Positions 25,018-34,175 of a DNA stretch of 46,857 bases are shown piece by piece. Each line of letters starts with the position of its first letter. Position 1 is the first letter of the stretch. A program made the position numbers and the translations under genes. Location of the stretch: positions 1 to 46,857 of the forward strand of contig JAFGDN010000077.1 of the NCBI GenBank assembly GCA_016932095.1, read 5' to 3'. This stretch comes from Sedimentisphaerales bacterium. Lineage in GTDB: Bacteria > Planctomycetota > Phycisphaerae > Sedimentisphaerales > Anaerobacaceae. The notes beneath the pieces were generated by a model. The model searched no databases, was not told where the DNA came from, and worked only from the letters and a program-made list of their open reading frames with translations.

Positions 25018-27111
25018 CTACGTATGCTCCTGTAACGCAGCGGCTAACTGCGGTATGACATCTTCTGCGTTGCCGACGACGTAGTAATCGCACTGCTTGA
25101 AAATGGGCGCGTTGTGGTCGCTGTTTATGGCGATGATGGTTTCGGTATTGGCGACGCCAATCATATGCTGAATCGCGCCTGATATACCGATAGCAAGGTA
25201 AAGTTTTGGTCCAACGGCGGTTCCGGTCTGGCCCACCTGGCGGATTCTTTCGGCGAAGCCCTGCTCGACGGCCGCCCGGCTTGCGCCCCGCTCGACTGGG
25301 ACGTTTAGACGGTTTTTCAGGGCGTCGCGGAGGGAATTGAGGAGCTTCTCGTAATTGTCTCGGTTTTGCATACCTTTGCCGCCTGAGACAATTACCTCGG
25401 CGTCAAACTGGACCTTGCCTGCGCCACGCTCGGTTTTGATGATTTCGAGTGAAATATCGTCTTGGGTTACGCTTGCCTTATGGTTGATGACTTTGCCTTT
25501 TCTTGAGAGGTCGGGGGGCAGTCGTTTCATAACGCCGGGGCGGGCGGTTGCCATTTGGGAGCGTGAGTTTTTGGTTGAAATGGTTGCCATAACGTTGCCG
25601 CCGAGAGCGGGGCGGGTTTGCAGGAGGACTGCGAACTGGCCTTTACGGGAGCTGTCGCGGATGTCGAAGGATGTGCAGTCGGCGGTCAGGCCGCAGCCGA
25701 CCCTGTAAGAAATCAGCGGGGCGAGGACCCTGCCCTGGGGGGTGGCGGCGTAGAGGACGATTTGCGGCCGGTATTTGCTGACGGCGTCGGCGATGACCTT
25801 GCGATGAGAGAGGGGGTCGAACTCGCCCAGCAGGGGGTCGTCGATTAAATAGACGTTGTCTGCGCCTGCGGCGATGAGGGATTGCGTAAGGGGGGGTAGT
25901 TTGTGGCCCGCGATTACGACGCCGACCTTTGTTTCAAGCGAGTCGGCAAGGTCTCTTGCCTTTCCTATAAGCTCGAAGGTCGCAGGATGAATGATGTTAT
26001 CACGATGCTCAGCGACGACCCAGACCTCGCCTTTGTAGCTCGGTTCGGCGACCTGAAGGCCGGCCAACATATCGTCGAGGGTGTTTTTATGAAAGTTTTC
26101 GCCGGCGGCGGCGAGAATTTTTTCCTTTATTGACTCGTCTATTGAGCTGATAGCGGTTATGCCCAGTTCCCGCAGCTTGTTAGTGAGAATTTTGTAGTCC
26201 TCGACCTCCTTGGCGGTGCCTTCAAACGTCCTGTCAAAATGGTCTTTTCGTTTTGAAGGGAGGATATAACCTGAAATTTGTTTATCTGACTCGTCGCCGC
26301 TTTTTTGAGATTTGACGCTTTCGATAATTACATCAGCCAAAGATTTGGCATCGGTCAGACACCGGCATTTTCTGTTTGTTTTACCGGGGGGGAAGACGCG
26401 AATGACCCATGTTTTCGAGCCCTTTGTGCCGATGAGCGTGGCGTTAATATCGGCGGCCGACCAGGTAATGACTTTTGTTTTGCCGGCGCGTCTTGAGGCG
26501 GCGAAGGTCGCGAAAAGGGGGTATTCGTATTTGGCGACGGTAACGACGGCAGGGGGGCGTTTCGCGGCGACGATTTGCGAGCCGCCGCTGATGATGCGGG
26601 TAAATTCGAATCGCCCGTTATTTAGCCGGCAATCAGTCGCGTATGCGATGCAGGGAAGCCCCAGTTCTTCGGCGATTTGCGGTGGCACCTGGGCGGTATC
26701 GCCGTCAACGGATTGCATACCGGAGACGACGAAGTAATTGTTGTCGCCGTTGAAAATCTCTTTGACGATTTTGCGAATGGAAAACGCGAGAGGATTGGCG
26801 GTTGCAACGGTATCGGCGCCGCCGAGGGCCTTGTCTGTGAGCAGGATAACGGTATCGGCGCATCTGCTGAGGGCATACCGCAGGACATCTTCAGCCATAG
26901 GGGGGCCCATACTCAGGGCGACGATTTTTGAGTCGGCGTCGCCGTTGAGATTACGCATCCTGTTGGCAAAGGCCATTGCCTGTGTGTCAAGCTCGTTTAT
27001 GACGCTTGCGAGGCGCGCACGTATAAGCGTACCGGTACTCGGGTCGAAGGCGTTATCTGTTATCTGCGATACGTCAGGGACCTGCTTAACCAGAACAATA
27101 AAGTTACTCAT
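25018..27111 (-). CDS. Fused electron transfer flavoprotein, beta-alpha (EtfBA)
   Basis: A 697-residue single chain combining both ETF subunits. Residues about 1-250 are EtfB-like (IVLVKQVPDVSQITDN; INELDTQAMAFA; SGGSQIVAAKRPPAVVTV). A linker of about 100 residues follows. Residues about 370-697 are EtfA-like (GEVWVVAEHRDNIIHPATFE; the C-terminal FAD domain with QVGQTGTAVGPKLYLAIGIS and INSDHNAPIFKQCDYYVVG). ETF is normally an alpha-beta heterodimer carrying electrons from acyl-CoA dehydrogenases to ETF-QO. Its partner ETF-QO is two genes downstream, separated by the R-M pair. No frame break is visible, so I read it as a true fusion. Confidence 0.93.
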   Translation of the reverse strand: MSNFIVLVKQVPDVSQITDNAFDPSTGTLIRARLASVINELDTQAMAFANRMRNLNGDADSKIVALSMGPPMAEDVLRYALSRCADTVILLTDKALGGADTVATANPLAFSIRKIVKEIFNGDNNYFVVSGMQSVDGDTAQVPPQIAEELGLPCIAYATDCRLNNGRFEFTRIISGGSQIVAAKRPPAVVTVAKYEYPLFATFAASRRAGKTKVITWSAADINATLIGTKGSKTWVIRVFPPGKTNRKCRCLTDAKSLADVIIESVKSQKSGDESDKQISGYILPSKRKDHFDRTFEGTAKEVEDYKILTNKLRELGITAISSIDESIKEKILAAAGENFHKNTLDDMLAGLQVAEPSYKGEVWVVAEHRDNIIHPATFELIGKARDLADSLETKVGVVIAGHKLPPLTQSLIAAGADNVYLIDDPLLGEFDPLSHRKVIADAVSKYRPQIVLYAATPQGRVLAPLISYRVGCGLTADCTSFDIRDSSRKGQFAVLLQTRPALGGNVMATISTKNSRSQMATARPGVMKRLPPDLSRKGKVINHKASVTQDDISLEIIKTERGAGKVQFDAEVIVSGGKGMQNRDNYEKLLNSLRDALKNRLNVPVERGASRAAVEQGFAERIRQVGQTGTAVGPKLYLAIGISGAIQHMIGVANTETIIAINSDHNAPIFKQCDYYVVGNAEDVIPQLAAALQEHT

Positions 27112-27265
27112 ACAATCAGCTCGATGTTTTTATGGCACAGGAATGTTCAATATCACCCGAAGCCCCGTTCAAGTGGACTATCGGCAATCGGGGATTCTTG
27201 AAAAGCCCTTTCCGCTGCCAGGAATCAGGAGTTTTTTTGAATCGTGGTTACGAGCTTTAACGTGA

Positions 27266-27616
27266 TTAGTAACCTCTGTCCCGTCCGCCGCGACCGCCGC
27301 CGCCGCCGTATCCGCCGCGACCGCCGCCGCCGCCGTATCCGCCGCGACCGCGCCCGCCGCCGCGTGGCCTTTCTTCGCGTGGTCTTGCCTCGTTGACGAC
27401 AATGGAGCGCCCCTTAAGGTCCGTGCCGTTGAGCGCCTCCATCGCCGCGGTCGCCTCTGCCTTTCCGGGCATCTCGACGAAGCCGAAGCCCCTCGGCTCT
27501 CCGCTGAACTTATCTTTAATGATATTGACTGAAGTGACCTGCCCATGGGCTTCGAAGGCCTGTTTAAGGTCGTCTTCGGTTACTTCACGCGCCAGATTAC
27601 CGACATAAAGATTCAC
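27266..27616 (-). CDS. RRM-type RNA-binding protein with Gly/Arg-rich tail
   Basis: 116 residues from a GTG at 27616 (AGGAG seven bases upstream). One RNA recognition motif covers residues about 1-78, with RNP2 LYVGNL and RNP1 RGFGFVEM. The C-terminal tail of about 35 residues is Gly/Arg/Tyr-rich (RGGYGGGGG repeats). This matches the small RRM proteins of cyanobacteria, planctomycetes and proteobacteria, which bind single-stranded RNA and are often cold-induced. It is monocistronic. The tail is encoded by a GC-rich direct repeat (27290-27360), a likely hotspot for length change. Confidence 0.92.
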   Translation of the reverse strand: MNLYVGNLAREVTEDDLKQAFEAHGQVTSVNIIKDKFSGEPRGFGFVEMPGKAEATAAMEALNGTDLKGRSIVVNEARPREERPRGGGRGRGGYGGGGGRGGYGGGGGRGGRDRGY

Positions 27617-27950
27617 AACAAAACTCCTTTCGATTAAGAACTTAAAAAGCTCGCAGCCGGACATCCAGCCGCTCCATTATTTCAAAGCCGCTGCTATCAT
27701 AACCTCAATACTTAAGGACGGCAAATGAAAATTTGCGGGATTATTTGAAAAGTGTAAGATTCGATTTTGAAGGAAACTTCGGCGGTTCGCGTTAATTCGG
27801 TTGCTCCCGCTCCTGTCTTCGACAAGAATACGCGGGGGCAACCGGTTTACGATATACGAAACCGCCTTCAAAGAAGAATAGCGCCCGTTTGAAAACGATA
27901 TTTGTCGTTGCCGTAGGGTAATTTCTGTGTTATCTTACCGATGATTAAAA
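27617..27950. other. Noncoding stretch with a dispersed repeat
   Basis: No gene is seen. At about 27800-27860 there is an inverted repeat GGTTGCTCCCGC ... GCGGGGGCAACC around GTCTTCGACAAG, related to 5228-5300 in opposite orientation. A larger inverted pair, GGCGGTT (27780) with AACCGCC (27860), brackets it. Confidence 0.5.
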
Positions 27951-28874
27951 ATGGTGAACGAAATAATGGAACTGACGTGGCCTATAAAGCTGAGGATAGG
28001 ACTGGCGGCGGCGGTGGGTATCGCTCTGATAGGGGTATTGGGCTGGCCGCTTGTTGCACCGGTTGAACCGTTTGGAGTGGTGTCCATCGTCAGTGGCGCT
28101 ATTAGCAATAGTGACACAATTGTCTTAATCGTGCTTGGATTTGTCAGCGGGTTTGTTTCATATTTCTTTTGCTGGCCGATGGGAAGTCAAATCGGCGTAT
28201 TTGCGGCGCCGGCAGGGCTTGCGTACCTGGCGGCGAAAAGCGGCGATATGGGGAAATTATTCCAGCTCAATCCCACTGTTACGCAGCGAGAGGAGCTTTT
28301 ATCGCGAATGCGCTGGGAGGCATTGCTTTGGCTGGCTGTTGTAGGGGCTGGCTTTTTGGGTGTTTTGCTCGCTTCTCGGATTACTCATTCGGCCGATTAC
28401 GGAAATGAGTCCGCGAGTAAGCCGGTAAAACGCGATGCTCTTTATTTTGTGAATCCGGCGCTTGCCGTTTTGGGTTCGGTTGTGGTATCACAGTTTTTTA
28501 TCGGGATATTCGCGCGTGATTTCAGCGTTACCGACGCTGGCGTCAATACGGCGGTAGGACAGCCCGTGTTGGCACAGATTGTTCTGGCGTTACTGGTATC
28601 GTTTGGAATTGCCGGCTTTCTGGTTAAAGAAGTTCTCAATCTCGGTTATGTACCCGTCATCATTTCAACCTGTTTAGTAAGTCCTTTTGCAATAATGTTT
28701 TATGGCAGGCAGGACGTTATGGCGTATTTTGCCAACAATTGGCCTGCAGTATTTTTCCCGCACGCGACGCTGGCGGTATTGCCGATTCAAATGGTTTCAT
28801 ACGGGACAATCGGCGCAATCGCCGGATACTGGATAGGCATTCGTATCGACTACTGGCATAAATTCGGTTTATAA
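27951..28874 (+). CDS. Hypothetical polytopic membrane protein
   Basis: 307 residues with about seven hydrophobic segments, for example IGLAAAVGIALIGVLGWPLV (about 16-35), TIVLIVLGFVSGFVSYFFCW and WLAVVGAGFLGVLLA. There is a soluble loop (about 100-130) with QREELLSRMRWEA. No family motif or conserved charged cluster in the helices is recognised. No Shine-Dalgarno precedes the first ATG; a second ATG at residue 6 is possible. It stands alone. Confidence 0.75.
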   Translation: MVNEIMELTWPIKLRIGLAAAVGIALIGVLGWPLVAPVEPFGVVSIVSGAISNSDTIVLIVLGFVSGFVSYFFCWPMGSQIGVFAAPAGLAYLAAKSGDMGKLFQLNPTVTQREELLSRMRWEALLWLAVVGAGFLGVLLASRITHSADYGNESASKPVKRDALYFVNPALAVLGSVVVSQFFIGIFARDFSVTDAGVNTAVGQPVLAQIVLALLVSFGIAGFLVKEVLNLGYVPVIISTCLVSPFAIMFYGRQDVMAYFANNWPAVFFPHATLAVLPIQMVSYGTIGAIAGYWIGIRIDYWHKFGL

Positions 28875-29150
28875 GCCGGCCAAATCCACGGTTCCATAGA
28901 CCGCAGTCATATCTTTTTTTGACTCTTTTTTTTAATGCAACTTCTTGTGCTATAAGAACTTACATATCAACCGTCCCATAATGAGACCTGAATGTAATTT
29001 ATGAATAAAAAATCGTTGTTTTCGACTTTAAATTTAGCCGAAGAAAGAATGGGATTTATGGGTCGGCTAAAGCAAAGGTTATTGTTGAACAGGGACTTTA
29101 TAGGTTACGTAAAATAGTGATGACGACCCATATTACAAAAGGAGTTGTTA
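28875..29150. other. csrA leader region, no gene seen
   Basis: The upstream region contains a T-run and AT-rich DNA but no clear terminator hairpin. A possible promoter (TTGAAC at about 29079, TAAAAT about 19 bases later) has a long spacer and is weak. Confidence 0.3.
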
Positions 29151-29345
29151 ATGCTGGTGCTGAGCAGACAAAAAGATGAGTCGATAATGATAGGCGACGA
29201 CGTGGAAGTTACTATTGTGGATGTCAGAGGAGACAAGGTTCGGCTTGGTATAACGGCGCCGAAAAGCATATCGGTGCATCGCAAAGAGGTTTATGAAGCA
29301 ATCCAGCGGGAGAAAAAGGAAGCGCAGCAAAAACAGCAACAGTAG
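29151..29345 (+). CDS. csrA: Carbon storage regulator CsrA
   Basis: A 64-residue protein starting [20 protein letters not shown], with [19 protein letters not shown] and [10 protein letters not shown], the whole CsrA/RsmA core. It binds GGA-containing RNA hairpins and represses or stabilises mRNAs. Arg in LSRQ and VHRKEV match the known RNA-contact positions. ATG at 29151 is preceded by AAAGGAG. The glutamine-rich tail (QQKQQQ) is disordered. In many bacteria csrA lies near fliW and flagellar genes; none are seen here. Confidence 0.97.
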   Translation: MLVLSRQKDESIMIGDDVEVTIVDVRGDKVRLGITAPKSISVHRKEVYEAIQREKKEAQQKQQQ

Positions 29346-29375
29346 CTCGTGAAATCAGCAGGATTGGGAGATTTG

Positions 29376-29407
29376 GCCGGCCTGTGAAAAACAGGCCGGC
29401 TTTTTTT
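29376..29407 (+). terminator. Rho-independent terminator after csrA
   Basis: A perfect ten-base-pair stem GCCGGCCTGT/ACAGGCCGGC with loop GAAAA is followed by seven T, 30 bases past the csrA stop. Confidence 0.95.
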
Positions 29408-29622
29408 ACTCGTCTGATAGATACAGGTCGTCCTAAAATCATTTCCCCAAATTGCCAAATGCCGTTTTTTCTTCCTTTTCTATTTTGCCGTAAGTTCTGG
29501 GATAGCCCCCGGAACTCGCCATATCCGTTCTACCTCTTTCCAGCATCTATCCGTCATATACCCTATCCTTATCAGGGGGATACTATGTTCCTTTCCTATG
29601 CCGGCTTTTTATAGGAAAAGAG

Positions 29623-29651
29623 TTGACCGGGGGGATTTTTTTGCTTATATA
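29623..29651 (+). promoter_or_regulatory. Sigma-70-type promoter for lemA-like gene
   Basis: TTGACC at 29623-29628, 17-base spacer, TATATA at 29646-29651. The transcript would contain a small hairpin CCCGCC-aaa-GGCGGG (29685-29699) just before the AAAGGAG ribosome site of the gene at 29720. The rest of the gap 29408-29622 holds no recognisable gene. Confidence 0.65.
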
Positions 29652-29719
29652 GGGGAATAATGCGTAAGAGGACATTAAGGTTTACCCGCCAAAGGCGGGC
29701 TTATTAAAGGAGAGAGTTT

Positions 29720-30283
29720 ATGGGTATGGCGATGATTGTTTTGCTGGCAATATTAGCTGTCCTGGTTTTGTTGGTACTATTTGTTATTGCGGTTTACAAC
29801 GCGCTTGTCGGACTTCGCAACCAGGTCGATAATTCCTGGTCGCAGATTGACGTGCAGTTAAAGCGACGGCACGACCTGATTCCCAACCTTGTCGAGACGG
29901 CCAAGGCCTATATGAAGCACGAACGCGAGACGTTCGAGGCGGTAACAAACGCACGGGCACAGGCAATGGGGGCAAAATCGGTAAGCGACGCCTCAAAAGC
30001 TGAAGGAATTCTCGGCGAGGCATTGAGCAAATTCATGTTAGTGGTTGAAAATTACCCCGACCTGAAGGCCAATCAGAATTTCCTGGCATTGCAGGAGGAA
30101 TTGTCCAGCACGGAGAACAAAATCGCCTTTGCACGCCAGGCCTATAACGACCAGGTCCTGTTTTTCAATAATAAGATTCAAATGTTCCCGTCAAATATCG
30201 TGGCGGGCATTTTCGCTTTCAATAAACGGGACTTTTTTGGGACCTCGGCAGCCGAAAAAGAGGCGCCAAAAGTCAGTTTTTAA
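29720..30283 (+). CDS. LemA family membrane protein
   Basis: 187 residues, with one N-terminal helix (MIVLLAILAVLVLLVLFVIA) and an outside-facing helical domain. The family core is present: ALVGLRNQVDNSWSQIDVQL, RRHDLIPNLVETAKAYMKHE and ENKIAFARQAYNDQV. The function of LemA proteins is not settled. The start has AAAGGAG seven bases upstream and a good promoter. The next gene also encodes a membrane-anchored coiled-coil protein, but 160 bases separate them. Confidence 0.94.
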   Translation: MGMAMIVLLAILAVLVLLVLFVIAVYNALVGLRNQVDNSWSQIDVQLKRRHDLIPNLVETAKAYMKHERETFEAVTNARAQAMGAKSVSDASKAEGILGEALSKFMLVVENYPDLKANQNFLALQEELSSTENKIAFARQAYNDQVLFFNNKIQMFPSNIVAGIFAFNKRDFFGTSAAEKEAPKVSF

Positions 30284-30443
30284 CGCCAGCAATACCGACG
30301 CAAACAACCCGTTTTTTACTTGTCAAATAACGCCTGTTGGCAATAGGTGGTTTTTAGTTGACTTGGGGGGGATTTCTGACGATAATATAAGGATTACAAA
30401 CCCTGTAAGAACCAAGTTTTAGTGTTTCTAAGGAGCTAATAAT

Positions 30444-31889
30444 ATGCCAATAGGAAAGAAAACCACGGGCGATAATACCTTGTATGCGCTGATAGCGTTT
30501 GTCCTGTTATTTGTTATAGCGACGACGGCGGCGATTATTTTTTACCTGAGATTCGAGGACCAGCGGGCTTTGGCTGATATGGCGCAGAAACGCCTCGATG
30601 AGGTGGCCAATCAGAGCGAAATCCAGAGAATCGGAACGCTGGTCGGGAGTGCACAATCCGGCAAAAGCCGGCTGCGTGCTATGCTCGATTATCTCGACCA
30701 GAGCATATCGCTAATCGTTCCGGGTTTACCCACGGAGTCCTCGGCTGAGGTAAAGGTTCAGGAGGCGAGCGCAAAGGTGCGAGGGGTTGTAGTGGGCCTT
30801 TCGAAGCAATTTCCTGACTTTAACAACTTAGACCCGAACGCTTCGCTTTTACAAGTGAGCGATAAGCTGACGGCCGCCTTGAAAATCGCCTCGAACGCCG
30901 AAAAGGCGGCAAAAGAACAGCTTGATACGTTACAAAAGAGGTTCGACGACGCGATGAAGGCCAGTGTGGACAAGGAAAAAGTGTTATTGGAAGAGAAGGA
31001 AAAATTCCAGAAGCAATATGAAACAGCCCGGGCCGGTTACGATGAATTGAAGGGACTTCTGGAAAAGAAAACAGAAGCCCAGGTAAAGGACCTTTACAGC
31101 AAGCTTGAGCAGGAAAGGAGCGACAGGGAGGAGCTTAATAAACAGCTTTTGAGGACCCAGGCGGAGCTTAAATTGGCCGATGAGCGTATCAAAGAGATAT
31201 TGAGGGAGAGTGTATATCCGTTGAAGCCGCCGCCGGACGCCGAGGTCAAGGCGTTTGAGCCCGATGGCAAGGTGATTGTGATTGACAACCAGAACAAAAT
31301 AGTCCACATAAACCTGGGCCAAAACGACCATATTTATCGCGGGCTGACTTTTTCTGTATACGACAAGGGCCAGCCAATCCCCAAGACCGGCAAGGGCAAG
31401 GCGGAAATCGAGATTTTCAGCATAGACGATACCATCTCACAGGCGAGAATCATTCGAAGCGAGCCGAAGAACCCGATAGTTGTCGATGATATAATCGCAA
31501 ACGTTATCTGGGACGCGAAAAAGGTGAACACTTTTGTGATTGTCGGCGATTTTGACCTCAATGGTAACGGCACAGCAGACGCGGATGCAGTCGAGAAACT
31601 CATCGCTCTCGTGGAGAAATGGGGCGGCAAGGTTTCAGATACAATGACGGTGAACACTGATTTTGTGGTTTTGGGCTCGACGCCGGAGATACCGCCCAAG
31701 CCGACGCTCGAAGAGACGTCGATTTATCCCGACGCAATGGAGAAGTATGAAAAGGCGCTGGAACGCCAGGCGAAATATACGCGGATACAGAGCCAGGCAC
31801 AGGCGCTTTCGATACCGATACTGAATCTCGAACGTTTCCTGTATTTTGTCGGCTACAAGACGATGTCGGGCAGACCGGGCGTCTTTTAA
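30444..31889 (+). CDS. Membrane-anchored coiled-coil protein with C-terminal BRCT-like domain
   Basis: 481 residues. One transmembrane helix (about 13-35, LIAFVLLFVIATTAAIIFYL) is followed by a long predicted coiled coil (about 38-260, rich in Glu, Lys, Gln and Leu, e.g. KEKVLLEEKEKFQKQYETAR). Next comes a beta-rich domain (about 270-350) with GLTFSVYDKGQPIPKTGKGK and then a BRCT-like domain (about 355-475): VNTFVIVGDFDLNGNG, LVEKWGGKVSDTM and TDFVVLGSTPE, matching the beta-alpha-GGKV-TDFVVLG pattern. BRCT domains bind partners in DNA repair, so a membrane-anchored one is unusual. Start has AAGGAG upstream. Its stop overlaps that of the convergent nnrE gene by four bases. Confidence 0.75.
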   Translation: MPIGKKTTGDNTLYALIAFVLLFVIATTAAIIFYLRFEDQRALADMAQKRLDEVANQSEIQRIGTLVGSAQSGKSRLRAMLDYLDQSISLIVPGLPTESSAEVKVQEASAKVRGVVVGLSKQFPDFNNLDPNASLLQVSDKLTAALKIASNAEKAAKEQLDTLQKRFDDAMKASVDKEKVLLEEKEKFQKQYETARAGYDELKGLLEKKTEAQVKDLYSKLEQERSDREELNKQLLRTQAELKLADERIKEILRESVYPLKPPPDAEVKAFEPDGKVIVIDNQNKIVHINLGQNDHIYRGLTFSVYDKGQPIPKTGKGKAEIEIFSIDDTISQARIIRSEPKNPIVVDDIIANVIWDAKKVNTFVIVGDFDLNGNGTADADAVEKLIALVEKWGGKVSDTMTVNTDFVVLGSTPEIPPKPTLEETSIYPDAMEKYEKALERQAKYTRIQSQAQALSIPILNLERFLYFVGYKTMSGRPGVF

Positions 31890-32614
31890 GGACCAACTTT
31901 GTATCTTGGGTCGATACCGATGGAGGCGACGAAAATTTCGCCGGTGTAATTCCTCGCCGTTTCGATGGCAAGTCCCTTTTTTACGGCCGCGAAGGTAACC
32001 GTCCAGTTTGCTTTTATCGCGGCGCCGAGCGGCTGCCCCGTATCGCAGTCGAGTCCTGAAGGTATATCAACGGCAAGGACGGGGCGATTCAATTCAAAGC
32101 AACCCTTTTGGGATTCGTTTATGGCCTCAATTAGTTTCCTGTATTCATCACGCGGGGTTCCCTCAAGGCCGGTTCCGAAGATTGCATCTACAATCATATC
32201 TGCGTTTCCGGCGAAGGCGGCGACGCGGGTTTTGAAATCAATGACGTCGGCGGGGGGTAAGCTCATAATTTGAATGCCGAGACGTTCGATTATGTTGAGA
32301 TTGAGGCCGGCGTCGCCTTTTATTTTTGAGCGCTGCCCGCAGATAAGAACAAGGGGGATAAGGCCGTGATTGAACAGGTGCCTTGCGATAACAAATCCAT
32401 CGCCGCCGTTGTTTCCCGTGCCGCAGAACAGGCACACCTTGGGATTCTTTTTACCGGATAATTTCTCCACAATAAACAAGGCGCAGCTTCTGCCGGCGTT
32501 TTCCATAAGAACTGCGCCGGGAATGCCAAGCTCGTTGATTGCCCTGTTGTCGAAGGCACGAACCTCATCCCTGGACATCAGAATACAATGTTCGCCTGGT
32601 AGATATTTTTTCAT
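31886..32614 (-). CDS. nnrE: NAD(P)H-hydrate epimerase (YjeF N-terminal domain)
   Basis: Interconverts the R and S epimers of damaged NAD(P)H hydrate. The 242-residue protein has MSRDEVRAFDNRAINELGIP, MENAGRSCA, the nucleotide-binding loop CGTGNNGGDGFVIARHL, and VDAIFGTGLEG and DIPSGLDCDTG. Only the epimerase half is present; the ADP-dependent dehydratase domain (YjeF C-terminus, nnrD) is absent. Start is uncertain: no Shine-Dalgarno precedes 32614, and the internal ATG of MSRDEV matches where family members usually begin. It is divergent from surE. Confidence 0.93.
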   Translation of the reverse strand: MKKYLPGEHCILMSRDEVRAFDNRAINELGIPGAVLMENAGRSCALFIVEKLSGKKNPKVCLFCGTGNNGGDGFVIARHLFNHGLIPLVLICGQRSKIKGDAGLNLNIIERLGIQIMSLPPADVIDFKTRVAAFAGNADMIVDAIFGTGLEGTPRDEYRKLIEAINESQKGCFELNRPVLAVDIPSGLDCDTGQPLGAAIKANWTVTFAAVKKGLAIETARNYTGEIFVASIGIDPRYKVGP

Positions 32615-32619
32615 AATGG

Positions 32620-32656
32620 TATTGATAATCAATCATCAATCATAAATAATCAATAG
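32620..32656. repeat. AATCATCAATCATAAAT-type repeat between nnrE and surE
   Basis: The short divergent gap is made of ATTGATAATCAATCATCAAT and then CATAAATAATCAAT. The same words occur in the composite intergenic repeat at about 38970-39003, 39109-39127 and 39270-39288. It would overlap both promoters. Confidence 0.5.
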
Positions 32657-32660
32657 GAAA

Positions 32661-33437
32661 ATGAACATACTTTTAACAAATGACGACGGGATTTTTGCGC
32701 CGGGTTTATCGGCGATATACAAGGAGCTTATAACGCTCGGCAGCGTCAGCGTTGTTGCGCCTGACGCCAGCCGGTCGGGGACGAGCCACAGCATCACTTT
32801 CAACAGGCCGATTGTCTGCAACAAAGTTGACGTCAACGGGCTTTTCACGGGATACAGTATCGAGGGGTCGCCCGCGGATTGCGTGAAACTGGCGGTGATG
32901 CAGTTGTGCGAAGAACCCTTTGATGTGCTCGTGGCGGGAATAAATAACGGTGCAAACACGGGGATTAACGTTTATTATTCGGGGACCGTTGCCGCGGCAA
33001 TGGAGGGGGTTTTATTAGGGATACCGTCGGTGGCGATGAGCGTTGCAGCCGAAGAACAGATGGATTACACGGCCGCGGCAAAATATTGCGTCCAAATACT
33101 GAAGCAGCTTTTACCGGTAGAGCAGGGAGCGGTCGTGAATATAAACATTCCTTTGCTTTCGCAGGGAAGCCCGCGGGGGATAAAGGTGGTGCCGCAGTCG
33201 AATAGGGCTTTCGACGAGTATTATGAGCCGCAGAAAGATGAAAACGGGCAGACGGTTTATCAGCTTGCCGGAGGGCCTCATCCGTTTGACGATGCGCAGA
33301 CCGACACGGTTGCGCTTATCGAGGGTTTTATAAGCGTAACGGCGTTGGCGCCGGATATGACTGATTATAAGAGAACCAAACGCCTGCGCAAGAAGCTCGG
33401 CAGAATAGGATTGCAAGGTGAGAAACGGGCGAGTTAA
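32661..33437 (+). CDS. surE: 5'/3'-nucleotidase SurE
   Basis: Dephosphorylates nucleoside 5'- and 3'-monophosphates. The 258-residue protein begins MNILLTNDDGIFAPGLSAI with the metal-binding Asp pair at 8-9, SGTSHSITFNRP with the conserved serine, and VAGINNGANTGINVYYSGTV with the conserved Asn. Length is typical. It lies 24 bases upstream of a small membrane protein gene on the same strand. In many bacteria surE neighbours pcm and rpoS; not here. Confidence 0.95.
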   Translation: MNILLTNDDGIFAPGLSAIYKELITLGSVSVVAPDASRSGTSHSITFNRPIVCNKVDVNGLFTGYSIEGSPADCVKLAVMQLCEEPFDVLVAGINNGANTGINVYYSGTVAAAMEGVLLGIPSVAMSVAAEEQMDYTAAAKYCVQILKQLLPVEQGAVVNINIPLLSQGSPRGIKVVPQSNRAFDEYYEPQKDENGQTVYQLAGGPHPFDDAQTDTVALIEGFISVTALAPDMTDYKRTKRLRKKLGRIGLQGEKRAS

Positions 33438-33460
33438 ACAGGTTTTGTTCGGGAAAACCT

Positions 33461-34045
33461 ATGATGAATATATATGAACAGCCGTGGCTGCTTTTGATTG
33501 TTGCGGGAGTTGTGTTGCTTGGAATGACCGTTTTTAAGCCCAAGGGCGGTAAATGGCGGCTGCTGGCGGTAACTGCCGTTATTGTTTTAGCGGCGTTCGG
33601 GATGGATTATTTCGTTAAGACCGACACTGAGAAGATTAAAGCGGCTATTCACCAAATTGCCGAAGCGGCCCAGAATGAAGACGTAGAAGCGATAGGGCGG
33701 CTTATCGCCAACGACTACCGTGACTCGCTCAATGATTCCAAACAGGAACTTTTAACGCGGCTGAATTTTCGTCTCGATGAGCCGATAATCGAAAAGAACG
33801 TGCCGAGGATTATTTCTCTCGAAGTCAATTCACCGGGCGCAAAGGCGGTTTTCACGATTCGTGTTGTTTTTGACCCGCAAGGCCCCGTTTACGATTTCCA
33901 AAAGCAGATGATTTTCAAACTTGATGCGGATTTAGTAAAGCAGAATAACGCCTGGTATTTCAGTAAAATTGAGCTTGTTGAGCTGGATATGAACCCGATG
34001 GACTGGGGGCACATTCAAACCGCTTTCAGTGAGGCATTTGATTAA
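33461..34045 (+). CDS. Hypothetical small membrane protein with NTF2/SnoaL-like domain
   Basis: 194 residues. Two N-terminal helices (LLLIVAGVVLLGMTV and LLAVTAVIVLAAFGMDYFV) are followed by a soluble domain (about 55-190) starting TEKIKAAIHQIAEAAQNEDV and ending WYFSKIELVELDMNPMD. The alpha-then-beta pattern and the AAQNEDVEAIGRLIANDYRD helix suggest an NTF2-like fold, probably non-catalytic. Adjacent to surE but not a known partner. Confidence 0.7.
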   Translation: MMNIYEQPWLLLIVAGVVLLGMTVFKPKGGKWRLLAVTAVIVLAAFGMDYFVKTDTEKIKAAIHQIAEAAQNEDVEAIGRLIANDYRDSLNDSKQELLTRLNFRLDEPIIEKNVPRIISLEVNSPGAKAVFTIRVVFDPQGPVYDFQKQMIFKLDADLVKQNNAWYFSKIELVELDMNPMDWGHIQTAFSEAFD

Positions 34046-34175
34046 GCCGGGGTAAAGCTTGCGGCGGCGGGCAGAATTTAAAAAAAGTTCTCGAAAAAGT
34101 TGAGCCGTGGTTGTATTATTGTATCCCGAGGGGAGGAATAAAGTTTTAGAAACGAATAATTGCAAAGGATATTTT

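Noticed and set aside
27285-27365. GC-rich tandem DNA repeat on the plus strand
   Set aside because: It encodes the Gly/Arg-rich tail of the RRM protein.
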